DNA from: Saprospiraceae bacterium | GTDB lineage: Bacteria; Bacteroidota; Bacteroidia; Chitinophagales; Saprospiraceae | Reading direction: 5' to 3' | Length of the DNA stretch: 60,132 nt | Assembly (NCBI GenBank): GCA_016787525.1 | Contig: JAEUUP010000016.1 | Coordinates: 1 to 60,132, forward strand | Shown here: positions 24,172 to 35,226 of the stretch, piece by piece | Layout of the letters: each line of letters starts with the position of its first letter | Numbering within the stretch: the stretch's first letter is position 1 | Translations under genes and position numbers: made by a program | Notes under the pieces: generated by a model | What the model was told of the DNA's origin: nothing | Seen by the model: the letters and a program-made list of their open reading frames with translations, nothing else | The model's database searches: none

Positions 24172-26310
24172 CTAAGCTTTTACCAAACCTTTAGCTTTCT
24201 CAATCACATCTTTAGCGATGCCCGCAGGTGCTTCTTGATAGTGAGAGAATTCCATTGTTGAAGAAGCGCGACCAGAAGTGATGGTACGCAAGTGTGTCAC
24301 GTAACCGAACATTTCTGAAAGTGGCACTTCTGCTTGAATAGCTACTGCACCACCCATACGAGCTTCTTGACCTTTTGGCAAACCACGACGACGGTTCAAG
24401 TCACCGATAACTGGACCCACATACTCTTCGGGTGTCACAACTTCCAATTTCATGATGGGCTCTTGGATGATAGGCTTGCATTTTGGCGCAGCTTCACGGA
24501 AACCTTCTTTCGCACACAACTCAAACGCAATGGGTTTCGAGTCAACAGAGTGCATACCACCATCTGTCACACGAACTTTCATAGATTCGATGTTGTAACC
24601 TGCCAAGATACCGTTGTTCATCATAGCATTGAAACCGTCTGTGATAGGTTTGATATAATTTTTATCAATTGCACCACCGACAATCGCCCACTCGAATTGT
24701 AACTTTTTCTTGCCTGATTTGAAATCATCGCTTTCCAAGAACTCTTCGTCTGCAGGCCCCAAGGTGAATTCCATATCAGCATACAAACCAGAACCACCCG
24801 ATTGTTTTTTCAACTTCTCACGGTGTGTGAATGATTGTGTCAAAGCCTCTTTATAGTTTACTTGTGGCGCACCTTGGTTACACTCAACGCCATATTCACG
24901 TTTCATGCGGTCAACCAAGATTTCCAAGTGCAACTCACCCATACCACTGATGACTGTTTGTGCCGTATTTTCGTCGTATTTCACTTTGAATGTCGGGTCT
25001 TCGTCAGCCAATTTGTTCAATGCCATACCCATTTTGTCCATGTCTTTCTGCGTTTTTGGCTCAATTGCCAAAGAGATAACTGGTTCAGGGAACGCCATTG
25101 ACTCCAGAACGATTGGGTGGTCGAGGGCACACAAAGTATCACCTGTTCTAATTTCAGAAACACCAACCAAAGCCACAATATCACCCGCTTCTACAAACTC
25201 AACAGGGTTTTGTTTATTGGCGTGCATTTGGAACAAACGTGAAACACGCTCTTTTTTGCCTGAACGTGTATTCAAGATGTAAGAGCCTGCGTCTAAGCGA
25301 CCAGAGTAAACACGTGTGAAAATCAAACGACCCACGTATTTGTCTGTAACAATTTTGAATGCCAATGCAGAGAATGGTGCAGCTGCATCGGGCTTGCGGC
25401 TTTCTTCTGCATCTGTATTCGGATTTGTACCTTTGATAGCCTCTACATCAAGTGGAGAAGGCAAATAAGCACAAACTGCGTCCAAACAAGCCTGAACACC
25501 TTTATTTTTGAAAGCAGAGCCGCACATCACAGGAGTCATCTTCATATCCATAACTGCCTCGCGAATCGCTGCTTGCAACTCATCAACCGTAATTGAATTA
25601 GGGTCTTCAAAGAATTTTTCCATCAAAGCTTCGTCGTAAGTTGCGACTTCTTCGATGAGTTGTGCACGTGTTTCTTCAACTACATCAATCAAATCGGCAG
25701 GAATTGGCACAACATTGAAAGTCATACCTTGGTCATGCTCGTTCCAGATGATAGCTTGGTTCGTTACGATATCAACCACACCTTGAAATTTGTCTTCAGC
25801 ACCAATTGGTACTTGGAGTGGAATAGCGTTAGAACCCAATTTCGCTTTCATGTCTTTCACAACAGCGAAGAAGTCAGCACCGGCACGGTCCATTTTATTA
25901 ACGAAAGCGATACGCGGTACGCGGTAGCCGTCAGCCAAACGCCAGTTCGTTTCAGATTGAGGCTCAACACCGTCAACAGCAGAGAACAAGAACACCAAAC
26001 CATCCAATACACGCAAAGAACGGTTTACCTCAACCGTAAAGTCAACGTGACCAGGCGTGTCAATGATATTCATTGGATATTCCTCGCCTTTCCAGAACCA
26101 TTTCGTTTTAGTTGCCGCAGATGTGATGGTAATACCGCGCTCTTGCTCTTGAGCCATGTGGTCCATCGTGGCTGCACCGTCATGCACCTCACCAATGCGG
26201 TGAGAGATACCCGTATAGTAGAGGATACGCTCGGTAGTAGTCGTTTTGCCTGCGTCAATGTGCGCAGCGATACCGATGTTCCTCGTGTATTTTAAATCTT
26301 TCGTTGCCAT
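24172..26310 (-). CDS. fusA: Elongation factor G
   Basis: A 712-residue translational GTPase that drives ribosomal translocation and, with RRF, recycling. It shows G1 [10 protein letters not shown]3 DTPGHVDF and G4 NKMD, then domains II-V up to the C-terminal [16 protein letters not shown]. The length is typical. The gene stands alone here rather than with rpsL-rpsG-tufA. It has no TACTGAGGGG copy in 2.1 kb of coding sequence, but one lies just past its stop and two lie upstream. Confidence 0.98.
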   Translation of the reverse strand: MATKDLKYTRNIGIAAHIDAGKTTTTERILYYTGISHRIGEVHDGAATMDHMAQEQERGITITSAATKTKWFWKGEEYPMNIIDTPGHVDFTVEVNRSLRVLDGLVFLFSAVDGVEPQSETNWRLADGYRVPRIAFVNKMDRAGADFFAVVKDMKAKLGSNAIPLQVPIGAEDKFQGVVDIVTNQAIIWNEHDQGMTFNVVPIPADLIDVVEETRAQLIEEVATYDEALMEKFFEDPNSITVDELQAAIREAVMDMKMTPVMCGSAFKNKGVQACLDAVCAYLPSPLDVEAIKGTNPNTDAEESRKPDAAAPFSALAFKIVTDKYVGRLIFTRVYSGRLDAGSYILNTRSGKKERVSRLFQMHANKQNPVEFVEAGDIVALVGVSEIRTGDTLCALDHPIVLESMAFPEPVISLAIEPKTQKDMDKMGMALNKLADEDPTFKVKYDENTAQTVISGMGELHLEILVDRMKREYGVECNQGAPQVNYKEALTQSFTHREKLKKQSGGSGLYADMEFTLGPADEEFLESDDFKSGKKKLQFEWAIVGGAIDKNYIKPITDGFNAMMNNGILAGYNIESMKVRVTDGGMHSVDSKPIAFELCAKEGFREAAPKCKPIIQEPIMKLEVVTPEEYVGPVIGDLNRRRGLPKGQEARMGGAVAIQAEVPLSEMFGYVTHLRTITSGRASSTMEFSHYQEAPAGIAKDVIEKAKGLVKA

Positions 26311-27017
26311 GATTTTTTTTATTATACTTTTTAAAAATTAATTCAATTTTAATTAAAGAACTTTAATAAATCACTGATTATTGAGAGATTAAATATTGTT
26401 TACTAAGCAATAATTAAAACTATCAATAACCAATTTTTTACCCCCCTCAGTATAAATTTGAGTTTTAACAAACTTTATAAGGACTATTGATTGTCAAAAC
26501 GTCACTGCTACTGAGGGGCATAGATGCAAGGTGGCATGTGAATGAAATTTTGAATTTAAATAAAAAATAATGTCAAAAATTTTGCCAAAAAATCAAGGGA
26601 CTTAATATTTTTTGAAAAATGTTTTGACTGACCAAATTATAATTTTGCACTTTTTGCCATAAAAAATGCTATTTTTTTTCCAAAAAAAAGCAGTCTTTTG
26701 TTCAGAGGTCAAAAACGCCGCAAAGATGCGATTTTTTAGTGAAAATAAAAAATATTTAGACATTTTTGACTGTATATCGCCATTCTTAGAAAATAGCAAT
26801 CGCTGAGTCATGAAAGTGCTGATTTCGCTTTGCTCTGAAAGAATGTTTTTATAGAGCGCATTTTGTGCCATCAAGCTCTGCATGAGAAAAACAGAGAGTG
26901 ATAGGTTTTAAAACAGTTTCTAAAATAAGTAGTTACGAAAAAATCTTACTGTTTTTAGAAGATTCAAGACGTATAAATATAACTTTACAACAAAAAGCAA
27001 CTTTAAAATCTTGTTTC
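26311..27017. other. Intergenic region between divergent fusA and acyl-CoA ligase genes
   Basis: About 700 bp, AT-rich, with motif copies at about 26442 (reverse) and 26509 (forward). A 93-codon minus frame at 26602-26883 looks accidental. The codons in front of 27018 on the plus strand have no coding look. No RNA gene was recognised. Confidence 0.45.
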
Positions 27018-28721
27018 ATGGCCACTCAACTCAGCTATACAAGCGGTACAAGTACGCAACCTCTTTTAGGCATCACTATCGGCGACAAGTTCGACCAAAC
27101 TGCCGCACAATTCCCACTCCACGATGCTTTGATCGTGCATCATCAAGACAAGCGTTTTACCTATCAAGAGCTTAAAAATGAAGTAGATAATGCAGCCAAA
27201 GCTTTTTTATCGTTGGGTGTAGCCAAAGGCGATAGGATAGGGATGTGGTCGCCTAATTGTTATGAATGGACTGTGACACAATTTGCAACTGCCAAAATTG
27301 GGGCGATTTTAGTCAATATCAACCCCAACTATCGCCAACACGAGTTAGAATATGCACTCAATCAATCAGGTTGCCGCATTTTGGTGACAGCGGATACTTA
27401 CAAAACATCGGATTATGTCGCGACGCTGTTTGCCTTAGCTCCCGAGTTGCAGCAATGTCCAAAAGGTCAGTTACAGTCAGAAAAACTGCCGCATTTGGAA
27501 ACCATCATTAAGTTAGGGACAAAAGAAAAGCAAGGTATGTGGCGTTGGGCTGATTTTATGACAGAAGCCGAACACACGACGACTGAAGCTCTTGAAAATC
27601 GTCAAAACAGCTTATCGTTTGACGAAGCCATCAATATTCAATATACGAGTGGCACAACGGGTTTTCCGAAAGGAGCGACTTTGAGCCACCACAATATTCT
27701 CAATAATGGCTATTTTGTAGGCGAAATAATGAAGTTTACGGACAAAGACCGCCTTGTGATTCCTGTGCCTTTGTATCACTGTTTTGGTATGGTCATGGGC
27801 AATTTGGCGTGCATCACACACGGTGCAACCATGATTTATCCGTCTGCAACATTTGAACCTGCGGCTGTTTTGAAAGCCGTTGAACGTGAAAAAGCGACTG
27901 CAATTTTTGGTGTACCAACTATGTTTATTGCCGAATTGGACTTGCCCGACTTTGCTAGTTACGATTTAACGAGTTTGCGAACAGGTATTATGGCTGGTTC
28001 GCCTTGCCCAATTGAGGTGATGAAAAAAGTACAAAGCATCATGCACGTTCCAGAAATGGAAATCGCTTATGGTATGACCGAAACCAGCCCTGTCAGTACC
28101 CAAACCCGAGTGGGTACCCCTTTAGAAAAACAAGTGGGTACGGTTGGGCAAATCCATCCACATTTGGAGGTCAAAATCATCAATCCAGAAACAGGGCTGA
28201 CGGTTCCGATAGGCGAATCGGGCGAGTTATGCACCCGAGGTTACAGCGTCATGTTGGGTTATTGGAACAATGAAACGGCAACAAAATCAGCTATTGATGC
28301 TGCTCGATGGATGCACACAGGCGATTTGGCAACGATGGATACTGAGGGGTATGTCAAAATTGTCGGGCGCATCAAAGACATGATTATCAGAGGTGGTGAA
28401 AATATCTATCCACGCGAAATTGAGGAGTTTTTATATACGCATCCTAAAATTTCGGATGTGCAGGTGATAGGCGTTCCAGATGTTAAATATGGTGAAGCTG
28501 TGATGGCTTGGATTCGCTTGCGCGATGGAGAAGCGATTGATTTAGAAGAAGTTAGAGCGTTTTGTTACAATCAAATAGCGCACTACAAGACCCCTCAGTA
28601 TATTCGCATTTCAGATAGTTTTCCGATGACTGTCACAGGGAAAATTAGAAAAGTAGAAATGCGTGAAATCAGTGTACACGAATTGGGTTTGGGGGATGTA
28701 GCTCAGATTAAAATGGCATAA
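27018..28721 (+). CDS. AMP-binding acyl-CoA synthetase (medium/long-chain fatty acid type)
   Basis: A 567-residue adenylate-forming enzyme. The start at ATG 27018 ([11 protein letters not shown]) begins the family-like part; 40 extra codons upstream have no coding character. It has the AMP motif [27 protein letters not shown], and the hinge [30 protein letters not shown], with the C-terminal Lys in TGKIRK. It activates a carboxylic acid, probably a fatty acid, to acyl-AMP and then acyl-CoA. Motif copies encode DTEGY and TPQYI in positions that fit the family. Confidence 0.94.
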   Translation: MATQLSYTSGTSTQPLLGITIGDKFDQTAAQFPLHDALIVHHQDKRFTYQELKNEVDNAAKAFLSLGVAKGDRIGMWSPNCYEWTVTQFATAKIGAILVNINPNYRQHELEYALNQSGCRILVTADTYKTSDYVATLFALAPELQQCPKGQLQSEKLPHLETIIKLGTKEKQGMWRWADFMTEAEHTTTEALENRQNSLSFDEAINIQYTSGTTGFPKGATLSHHNILNNGYFVGEIMKFTDKDRLVIPVPLYHCFGMVMGNLACITHGATMIYPSATFEPAAVLKAVEREKATAIFGVPTMFIAELDLPDFASYDLTSLRTGIMAGSPCPIEVMKKVQSIMHVPEMEIAYGMTETSPVSTQTRVGTPLEKQVGTVGQIHPHLEVKIINPETGLTVPIGESGELCTRGYSVMLGYWNNETATKSAIDAARWMHTGDLATMDTEGYVKIVGRIKDMIIRGGENIYPREIEEFLYTHPKISDVQVIGVPDVKYGEAVMAWIRLRDGEAIDLEEVRAFCYNQIAHYKTPQYIRISDSFPMTVTGKIRKVEMREISVHELGLGDVAQIKMA

Positions 28722-28738
28722 AAAGTATTTGGGAACTA

Positions 28739-28769
28739 TTGACGGAGTGACTTTGAGTCACTCCGTCAA
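28739..28769. terminator. Bidirectional terminator
   Basis: Arms TTGACGGAGTGACT and AGTCACTCCGTCAA with loop TTG lie between convergent genes. Confidence 0.85.
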
Positions 28770-28775
28770 TTTATC

Positions 28776-30275
28776 TCACATTTTATATGATTCAAGAGCC
28801 GCCGCAATTTTTCTATCATTTGCCAAACGAGGGACTTTGTTTTGACCACCCAATTTGCCTTCCGATTTCATATATTCTCTGAAAGCATCTCGTTTCAGTG
28901 GGCGAATGACGAGTTGGCGTAAGATATTACCCGTTATCAAATCATCGTAGTAGATATTTTGTAGAGTCATCGCTTTATCCACTTTTTGAGTGAAATCAGT
29001 CATATTTTCAGGCAAATTATCAAATTCGATAAACCATTCGTGATAAGGTAAACCACCGTCGAGTGGCACAACTTGTGGCGCAACGTGAAACTCAACAATA
29101 CGCACCCCCTCAGTATTCGATACCGAAAGCAGGGCTTCATCCACCTCTTTGCCTATCACATGTTCGCCAAAAGCCGAAATAAAATGTTTGATACGTCCCG
29201 TCACGATGATGCGATAAGGGTTTTTCGACACAAACTCCACCGTGTCGCCAATGCTATAGCCCCACAAACCTGCATTATTATTGATGATGATGGCATAATT
29301 TACGCCCAACTCGACCTCGCGTAGGCTGAGACGTGTGACATTTTCGTTGCCATATTCATTGACAGGAATGAACTCGAAAAAGATGCCCGAATCTACATTC
29401 AGCCACAAACCGCGCTCCGTTTGTGAATCTTGAAAGGCAATAAAACCTTCGGAAGCGGGATAAGTTTCCACGCCATCCAGACGTTTTCCCACAAGTTCTT
29501 CCAACTTTGAGCGATATGGTTCAAAATTGACACCACCATAGACAAAAACAGAATAATTCGGGAAAATCTCAGCCACTGTTTTTTTTCCCGTAAACTCCAA
29601 AAGACGTTCGTAGTACATCTGCACCCAAGGTGGAATACCCGAAATCAGTGTCATGTTTTGCCCCACTGTTTCGCGCACAATGGCATCTACTTTATCTTCC
29701 CACTCTTCGATGCAATTGGTTTTGTAACTTGGCAATTGATTGCCTTTCAACCAATTAGGAACCATGTGATTCGATATACCTGACAGACGACCTGTTTTGA
29801 TACCATTCACTTCGGTCAATTCTGGACTACCCGACAGAAAAATAACTTTACCATCGAGCCACGATCCTTTGCCTGTTTGAGCATAATAATTGAACAAAGC
29901 ATTGCGTGCCGAACCGAAGTGATTCGGCACAGAGTCCTTCGTGATAGGAATATATTTGACCCCCGAAGTCGTGCCGCTTGTTTTGGCAAAATAGGCGGGT
30001 TTGCCCTCCCAAAGCACGTCCGATTCGCCGTGTTTCACACGTTCGATATAGTTTTTTAAATCTTCATAATCTCTAATAGGTACGCGTGCTTTGAAGTCCT
30101 CGTAGGTGCGGATATTCCCAAAATCGTGGTCACGACCAAATGCTGTTTTGCCCCCCCTCAGTATCAGATTGCGAAAAACACGTTCTTGTGCCTCGATACC
30201 TGTTTCTGACAGTTCAGCAATACGGCGTGCGATGTAATTAGCAAATGGTTTTATTAGCGTTGATTTCCAGCCCAT
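28776..30275 (-). CDS. GH3-family acyl-acid amido synthetase-like protein
   Basis: A 499-residue protein of the GH3 (auxin-responsive) family of adenylate-forming enzymes. It has AYFAKTSGTTSGVKYIPIT as the nucleotide loop, YPASEGFIAFQ in the middle, and WGYSIGDTVEF with RIIVTGRIKHFISAFGEHV at the hinge. Plant members join amino acids to hormone acids; bacterial members in Bacteroidota are uncharacterised. Length and motifs are complete. It lies tail-to-tail with an acyl-CoA ligase of the same superfamily, sharing a terminator. Two motif copies lie inside. A -7 box is at 30298-30305. Confidence 0.9.
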   Translation of the reverse strand: MGWKSTLIKPFANYIARRIAELSETGIEAQERVFRNLILRGGKTAFGRDHDFGNIRTYEDFKARVPIRDYEDLKNYIERVKHGESDVLWEGKPAYFAKTSGTTSGVKYIPITKDSVPNHFGSARNALFNYYAQTGKGSWLDGKVIFLSGSPELTEVNGIKTGRLSGISNHMVPNWLKGNQLPSYKTNCIEEWEDKVDAIVRETVGQNMTLISGIPPWVQMYYERLLEFTGKKTVAEIFPNYSVFVYGGVNFEPYRSKLEELVGKRLDGVETYPASEGFIAFQDSQTERGLWLNVDSGIFFEFIPVNEYGNENVTRLSLREVELGVNYAIIINNNAGLWGYSIGDTVEFVSKNPYRIIVTGRIKHFISAFGEHVIGKEVDEALLSVSNTEGVRIVEFHVAPQVVPLDGGLPYHEWFIEFDNLPENMTDFTQKVDKAMTLQNIYYDDLITGNILRQLVIRPLKRDAFREYMKSEGKLGGQNKVPRLANDRKIAAALESYKM

Positions 30276-30297
30276 TTTTAGTTTTTATTTTGAATTG

Positions 30298-30305
30298 CAA
30301 AAGTA
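30298..30305 (-). promoter_or_regulatory. -7 promoter box of the GH3-family gene
   Basis: TACTTTTG on the minus strand, 23 nt before the start codon; no -33 box at the right distance. Confidence 0.4.
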
Positions 30306-30407
30306 AAAAACTACTTCAATATATAACTGAAGCCTTGAACGTTGAATTTTAGAAGTTTATCTTTGTAACAATTTTAATCTATAACGATTGTATTCAGAAG
30401 TATTTTT

Positions 30408-30598
30408 CAATACTTCGGTAATTTATTAGTTGAAAAATGGCGGCTTCGCCGCCGAAAAAAAGGAGAGTGGAGGGAGGTTTTAATTTTTTGCAAGTTCGGA
30501 CTGCACCCGAACTTGCAAAAAATTAAAACCTCCTCCGAAAAGTCCATTCCGCCGCCGTAGGTGGCGTTATTTACACTTAAAAAACTACCAAAGTATTG
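30408..30598. repeat. Palindromic element 3 with a 27-bp perfect hairpin
   Basis: The ends are CAATACTTCGGTA and, inverted, CTACCAAAGTATTG. The subterminal parts are GGCGGCTTCGCCGCCG and GCCGCCGTAGGTGGCG. The centre is a perfect stem at 30473-30499 / 30507-30533 (arm starts GGAGGTTTTAATTTTTTGCA). A relative lacking the inner stem lies at 59879-59965. Confidence 0.8.
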
Positions 30599-30623
30599 TT
30601 TTTAGAAACTAAAAAATCAAATT

Positions 30624-31100
30624 ATGAAACAACTGACCATTCTTTTCACTGTTTTTACTCTTTTTTCATGCCATTCGCCACAACAAATATCTCAAAAACA
30701 AACCGATGAACCACCAATCGTTTTACCGCCGCAAATTCTATTTTTGCAAATAAAAGTATTTAAAAAAGGTGATGTTGTTGAGGCACAAATAGCCAATAGA
30801 ACGACAGTCGCGGGTATATTGGACAGGGATGCAAGAGGCTTGCAATTGATTGAAAACGAATGGCTTATCAGTTTCTATGACAAAAGAAAAGAACTACTCG
30901 ACCAAGTGACTGTTCCCAATCCTTTACATCAGCACTTTGAAGTGGCAGACGATAATGGACAATTGAAAGGTGTGGAAGTGAAGAAAGAAGAAGCCGATTT
31001 TTTTTTCAGAGTCGCACACAATCCAAGTTTTGCGACAATTCAAGTCGAACAAATCACAGCGAATAAACAAAAAATAAATCTATTTTCTCTTACCTTTTAA
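30624..31100 (+). CDS. Lipoprotein, unknown function
   Basis: A 158-residue protein with a lipobox (VFTLFSC, Cys16). The mature protein has a short Gln/Pro linker, then a single beta-rich domain (PQILFLQIKVFKKGDVVEAQI, FRVAHNPSFATIQVEQI). It resembles no family I can name. The next gene, an M64 protease, starts 14 nt after its stop, so the two are probably co-transcribed and both envelope or secreted proteins. Confidence 0.75.
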   Translation: MKQLTILFTVFTLFSCHSPQQISQKQTDEPPIVLPPQILFLQIKVFKKGDVVEAQIANRTTVAGILDRDARGLQLIENEWLISFYDKRKELLDQVTVPNPLHQHFEVADDNGQLKGVEVKKEEADFFFRVAHNPSFATIQVEQITANKQKINLFSLTF

Positions 31101-31114
31101 AAACTGTTTTAGAT

Positions 31115-32755
31115 ATGAAAAGAATCTCACTTTTGATCGCTATGCTATTTTTCGCACTCATACTGAGGGGGCAGGTTTTTCCTGTCGAAACCATTTTAGA
31201 CAATGGTTTGGCGAGTAAACGTATCAAATATGTTTTCTTGAGCGATGGCTATCAGTCTGGCGAATTGACCACGTTTATCGGGCATGTCAATACGTTCAAA
31301 GACAATATTTTTACTCAAACACCTTACAAAGAGTACAAAAACTTTTTCAATTTCTACGCCATCAAGGTCCCCTCAGTAGAATCGGGTGCTGACCATCCTG
31401 GTACGGCGAGTGACGAAGGTTCAAGTGGAGGGCAACCGACATTGACGGCTAATACTTATTTCAATTCGACTTTCGACTATGCCAGTATTCACCGCTTAGT
31501 TGTGCCGCAAAACAATTCGGCTATCTCTACGGTGATGGCTAATAATTTTCCGAGTTATAATCAGATTTTCATATTTGCAAACTCTACTTATTATGGTGGC
31601 TCTGGTGGTACTTATGCTACGTCAACTGTTCATACATCGGCAAATGAAATCGCTATTCACGAAATTGGTCACTCATTCGCAGGTTTGGCAGACGAATATG
31701 CCATTGGTGGACAAGGCGAACGCCCCAATCGCACCACGGTAACCGACCCTGCAACTATAAAATGGAAAAATTGGGTTGGGACAAACAGCGTCGGCATCTA
31801 TCCAATTGGTGTCGAAGGCTGGCAACGACCACATCAAAATTGCAAAATGCAGTTCCTCGGTGTGCCGTTTTGTTCGGTTTGCAAAGAGGCGTTTATTAAT
31901 AAAATCTATGCCTTAGTGACACCGATTTATGATTACACACCCACATCATCGTCAGTTACAGTCAGCAGCAGCACTACTTTTTCAGCAACAGTGACCCAAA
32001 CCATTCCCAATACCATAAAAACAGAATGGAAATTGAACGGTGCAAGCATAGCTACAAATGTCAATTCGGTCAATATCACGCCTGCTCAACTCAACAGTGG
32101 TGCGAATACATTGACGCTTTATGTGACGGACGAAACGGCTTTGTCGCGTTCTTATTTGCCCAATACAGGCTATATTTTCAGCCAAACTTGGACTTTAAAC
32201 CGTGTTATTCCACTCGAAATGCTCAGTTTTACGGCTGAAAAAAAAGGGAAAGATGTTGTTTTGAATTGGCAAACAACCAACGAAAGGCAAACCAGCCATT
32301 TCGATGTACAACGCAGCACCAACGGTAAGCAGTTTTTCAGTATCGGAAAAGTTAAATCAAAAAATCAGACAACAACCAACGAGTATTCTTTTTGGGATAA
32401 AAATCTGCCCGATGGTACGTTGTATTATCGCCTCGAACAGTTTGACATAGATGGAAAATCTACATTCAGTCCTATTCGGAGCATCGAAAAATCGGACAAG
32501 TTTTACTACGAAATATCGCCCAATCCCACCAGCGATGTCTTGACCATCAGCGGCAATGCGGACTATGATATGGAGATGACCATCGAAATGTTTAATGAAA
32601 TAGGCACATCGTTGTATCAAAAAAAACAGGTAGTTACTGAGGGGGTGTTTCAACACACGATAAATATGTCTGACTTTGCGAACGGCTCTTATTTTGTGGT
32701 TTTGCGTTTGCCCAATGGTTTTTCAGTGCGGAAAACAGTGGTAAAAACCAATTGA
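31115..32755 (+). CDS. M64-family metalloprotease with type IX secretion sorting domain
   Basis: A 546-residue secreted protease. A signal peptide ends near LILRGQ. Residues about 25-290 are an M64 (IgA peptidase-like) domain: KYVFLSDGYQ near the start and the zinc motif HEIGHSFAGLADEY, with the third ligand further on. A beta-sandwich follows (about 290-370). The final 80 residues are a type A C-terminal sorting domain (YYEISPNPTSDVLTISG, FANGSYFVVLRLPNGFSVRKTVVK) that sends the protein through the type IX system to the cell surface. Three motif copies lie inside. It is likely co-transcribed with the lipoprotein gene upstream. Confidence 0.92.
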   Translation: MKRISLLIAMLFFALILRGQVFPVETILDNGLASKRIKYVFLSDGYQSGELTTFIGHVNTFKDNIFTQTPYKEYKNFFNFYAIKVPSVESGADHPGTASDEGSSGGQPTLTANTYFNSTFDYASIHRLVVPQNNSAISTVMANNFPSYNQIFIFANSTYYGGSGGTYATSTVHTSANEIAIHEIGHSFAGLADEYAIGGQGERPNRTTVTDPATIKWKNWVGTNSVGIYPIGVEGWQRPHQNCKMQFLGVPFCSVCKEAFINKIYALVTPIYDYTPTSSSVTVSSSTTFSATVTQTIPNTIKTEWKLNGASIATNVNSVNITPAQLNSGANTLTLYVTDETALSRSYLPNTGYIFSQTWTLNRVIPLEMLSFTAEKKGKDVVLNWQTTNERQTSHFDVQRSTNGKQFFSIGKVKSKNQTTTNEYSFWDKNLPDGTLYYRLEQFDIDGKSTFSPIRSIEKSDKFYYEISPNPTSDVLTISGNADYDMEMTIEMFNEIGTSLYQKKQVVTEGVFQHTINMSDFANGSYFVVLRLPNGFSVRKTVVKTN

Positions 32756-32815
32756 AATGATAGAAATCATTTTTTGCAGATAGCTTGTATCATCTATAGA
32801 GACACAAAAACAATT

Positions 32816-32823
32816 TATATTTG
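32816..32823 (+). promoter_or_regulatory. -7 promoter box of the export operon
   Basis: TATATTTG matches TAnnTTTG, 26 nt before the adaptor start; no clear -33 box. Confidence 0.45.
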
Positions 32824-32849
32824 CTGATTATAGTGCAAAAATAAAGGAC

Positions 32850-33932
32850 ATGAAAAATCTTTTCCTATGGGTTGCCTTACTGACTTCTTTGAGCGCATGT
32901 AAAAAGAAGAAAGATGTTGTTCATGCTGAATATGAAGGTATTACGCAATCGGTTTATGCTTCGGGTGTGATTAAAAGTCGGAATCAATATCAAGTGTATT
33001 CGAGTGTTGCGGGTTTGATAGAAAAACTCTTTGTTACTGAGGGGGCGATTGTGAAGCGTGGGCAACCCATTTTGCAAATAACAAATGCAACGGCCCAACT
33101 GCAAAAAGACAATTCTGAGATTGCAGCCAACTTCAACGCTTTGCAAAATAATGCAGAACGCTTGCAAGAATTAAGCTATAATATTGATTTAGCTCGCCAA
33201 AAGAAAGAGACAGATTCGTCTATCTATGCTCGACAGTTGAGTTTGTGGCAACAGAATATTGGTAGTCGTATTGAATTAGAACAGAGAGAGTTAGCAGCTC
33301 AAAATGCTAAAATTGCTTATGAGAATACATTGTTACGTTATCGAGAATTAAAAAAACAATTAGATTTTGTGGCACGCCAATCGCAAATGAGTTTGGCAAT
33401 AACATCGGCTCAAACCCGTGATTTGCAGATAAAAAGTGAAATTTCGGGTAAAGTTTTTAGCCTTATGAAAAAGCAAGGCGAAATGGTGACAGCACAATCG
33501 CCGATTGCTATTATAGGAGAGAGTGATAATTTTTATCTCGATATGCAAATTGATGAATATGATATTGCCCAGATTCGGCAAGGACAAAAGGTTGTTTTTT
33601 CGATGGACAGTTACCGTGGGCAGGTGTTTGAAGCAATTGTGAGCAAAATTTATCCAATCATGAATGAGCGTTCAAAAACCTTTACGGTTGAAGCTGAATT
33701 GCTCAAAAAACCGAATCCTATTTATCCAAATTTGACGGCTGAAGCGAATATTGTCATTTTATCGAAAGAAAAAGCACTACTCATCCCACGCAGTATTTTG
33801 ATTGATGAAGAGTATGTGATACTTGAAAATGGTGAAAAACGCAAAGTTCAGATAGGTTTGAAAGACTACCAAAAAGTGGAAATATTGTCAGGTATTACAG
33901 AAAATGATGCTTTATTGAAATCAGAACAATGA
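32850..33932 (+). CDS. HlyD-family periplasmic adaptor, lipoprotein
   Basis: A 360-residue membrane-fusion protein with a lipobox (LTSLSAC, Cys17). It has a biotinyl-lipoyl-like half (GVIKSRNQYQVYSSVAGLIEKLFVTEGAIVKRGQPIL), a long coiled coil (about 80-190), a returning lipoyl half (SEISGKVFSLMKKQGEMV) and a beta-barrel region (LDMQIDEYDIAQIRQGQKVVF). It would link an inner-membrane ABC transporter to export or lipid extraction. Its stop overlaps the permease start (ATGA), so the two are translationally coupled. One motif copy encodes VTEGAIV in the first lipoyl half. Confidence 0.9.
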   Translation: MKNLFLWVALLTSLSACKKKKDVVHAEYEGITQSVYASGVIKSRNQYQVYSSVAGLIEKLFVTEGAIVKRGQPILQITNATAQLQKDNSEIAANFNALQNNAERLQELSYNIDLARQKKETDSSIYARQLSLWQQNIGSRIELEQRELAAQNAKIAYENTLLRYRELKKQLDFVARQSQMSLAITSAQTRDLQIKSEISGKVFSLMKKQGEMVTAQSPIAIIGESDNFYLDMQIDEYDIAQIRQGQKVVFSMDSYRGQVFEAIVSKIYPIMNERSKTFTVEAELLKKPNPIYPNLTAEANIVILSKEKALLIPRSILIDEEYVILENGEKRKVQIGLKDYQKVEILSGITENDALLKSEQ

Positions 33933-35188
33933 CGTTAAAACTACTCATACAAATCGCTATCACGATGCTTCGTGCAAGATTGAGGCAAACTATTGTTGCT
34001 GCTGTGGGCGTAACTTTTGGTATCACGATGTTTGTTACCTTGCTCAGTTTTATGTCAGGTCTCAATGGTATGCTTGATGGCTTAGTGGGCAACAGAACAC
34101 CTCATATTAGGCTTTATAACGAGATAGAACCCAGTAAAAACCAACCCATTAACCTTTCAGAAGCCTACAAAAAAGACTATAATTTCATTAATTCTATCAA
34201 ATCGAATAATAGTCGTCAGGAGATTTACAGTGCTAACAAAATTATGCAAACACTCAAAGAAGACAACCGTGTGTTGGGTTATTCAAGGAAAGTGGCTTCA
34301 CAAGTATTTTTTAATGATGGTGCAATAGACATTGCAGGATTTATGAATGGTATTGATGTCGAAGCCGAGATGTTATTGTATAGTTTTCGGGATTATGTGA
34401 CAAGTGGTAACCCATTAGATGTGAAAAATAGGTCAAATAGCATTATATTAGGCAAGCCTTTGGCAGAAAAACTTATGGTCAGTATCGGCGATATTGTTCA
34501 GGTTGCGACCATTCAAGGTGAGCGTTTTCAACTCAAAGTAGTCGGTTATTACCAATCGGGTTTGGCTGACTTCGACAAGACGCAAAGCTTTGCTTCTATC
34601 AATACGGTACAAAAAATATTGGGTAAACCCAGCAGCCACATTACAGATATTCAGGTTAAATTGAAAGATATGAACCTCGCCCCAAAAACAGCAAAAGAAT
34701 ATAGGCAAGTGTTTGGTGTTAGCGCACAGGATATTCAAGCTGCCAATGCGCAATTTGAAACAGGAACATACATTCGCAATTTAATATCTTATGCTGTTGG
34801 TATTACACTGCTTATCGTTGCAGGTTTTGGGATTTACAACATACTCAATATGATGATTTATGAAAAAATGGATACCATAGCTATCTTAAAGGCTACAGGT
34901 TTTTCGGGGACAGATGTCAAGCGTATTTTTATGCTCATATCCCTCAGTATTGGCTTTTTTGGTTGCTTGTTGGGACTACTTTTGGGTAATACACTCAGTC
35001 GCCTTATCAGCCACATTCCTTTCAACTCGCCTGCTGTACCTACCATCAAAACTTTTCCTGTGGACCACAACCCTGTTTATTATGCCATAGCCATCATTTT
35101 TTCATTAGTGACGACCTATTTTGCAGGTTGGTTTCCTGCACGAAAAGCGAGCAAAGTTGACCCAGTAGTCATTATCAGAGGAAAGTGA
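33929..35188 (+). CDS. ABC transporter permease, FtsX/MacB type
   Basis: A 419-residue protein with one N-terminal membrane helix (about 10-40, IVAAVGVTFGITMFVTLLSFM), a large periplasmic domain (about 45-280) and three C-terminal helices (ISYAVGITLLIVAGFGIYNILNMMIYE, LISLSIGFFGCLLGLLLG, YAIAIIFSLVTTYFAGWFPARKASKVDP). This is the MacB/LolC layout, used for mechanical transmission in efflux or lipoprotein release. It lies between an adaptor and an ATPase gene with overlapping ends on both sides. It lacks an exact window motif; a 9/10 match lies near 34938. Confidence 0.92.
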   Translation: MTLKLLIQIAITMLRARLRQTIVAAVGVTFGITMFVTLLSFMSGLNGMLDGLVGNRTPHIRLYNEIEPSKNQPINLSEAYKKDYNFINSIKSNNSRQEIYSANKIMQTLKEDNRVLGYSRKVASQVFFNDGAIDIAGFMNGIDVEAEMLLYSFRDYVTSGNPLDVKNRSNSIILGKPLAEKLMVSIGDIVQVATIQGERFQLKVVGYYQSGLADFDKTQSFASINTVQKILGKPSSHITDIQVKLKDMNLAPKTAKEYRQVFGVSAQDIQAANAQFETGTYIRNLISYAVGITLLIVAGFGIYNILNMMIYEKMDTIAILKATGFSGTDVKRIFMLISLSIGFFGCLLGLLLGNTLSRLISHIPFNSPAVPTIKTFPVDHNPVYYAIAIIFSLVTTYFAGWFPARKASKVDPVVIIRGK

Positions 35189-35226
35189 CGAAGGGGTTTT
35201 ACACAAACAATTTTATCAGATTTCAG

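Noticed and set aside
26602-26883. 93-codon minus-strand frame between fusA and the acyl-CoA ligase
   Set aside because: Low-complexity Lys/Phe-rich translation in AT-rich DNA, with no motif and no promoter.
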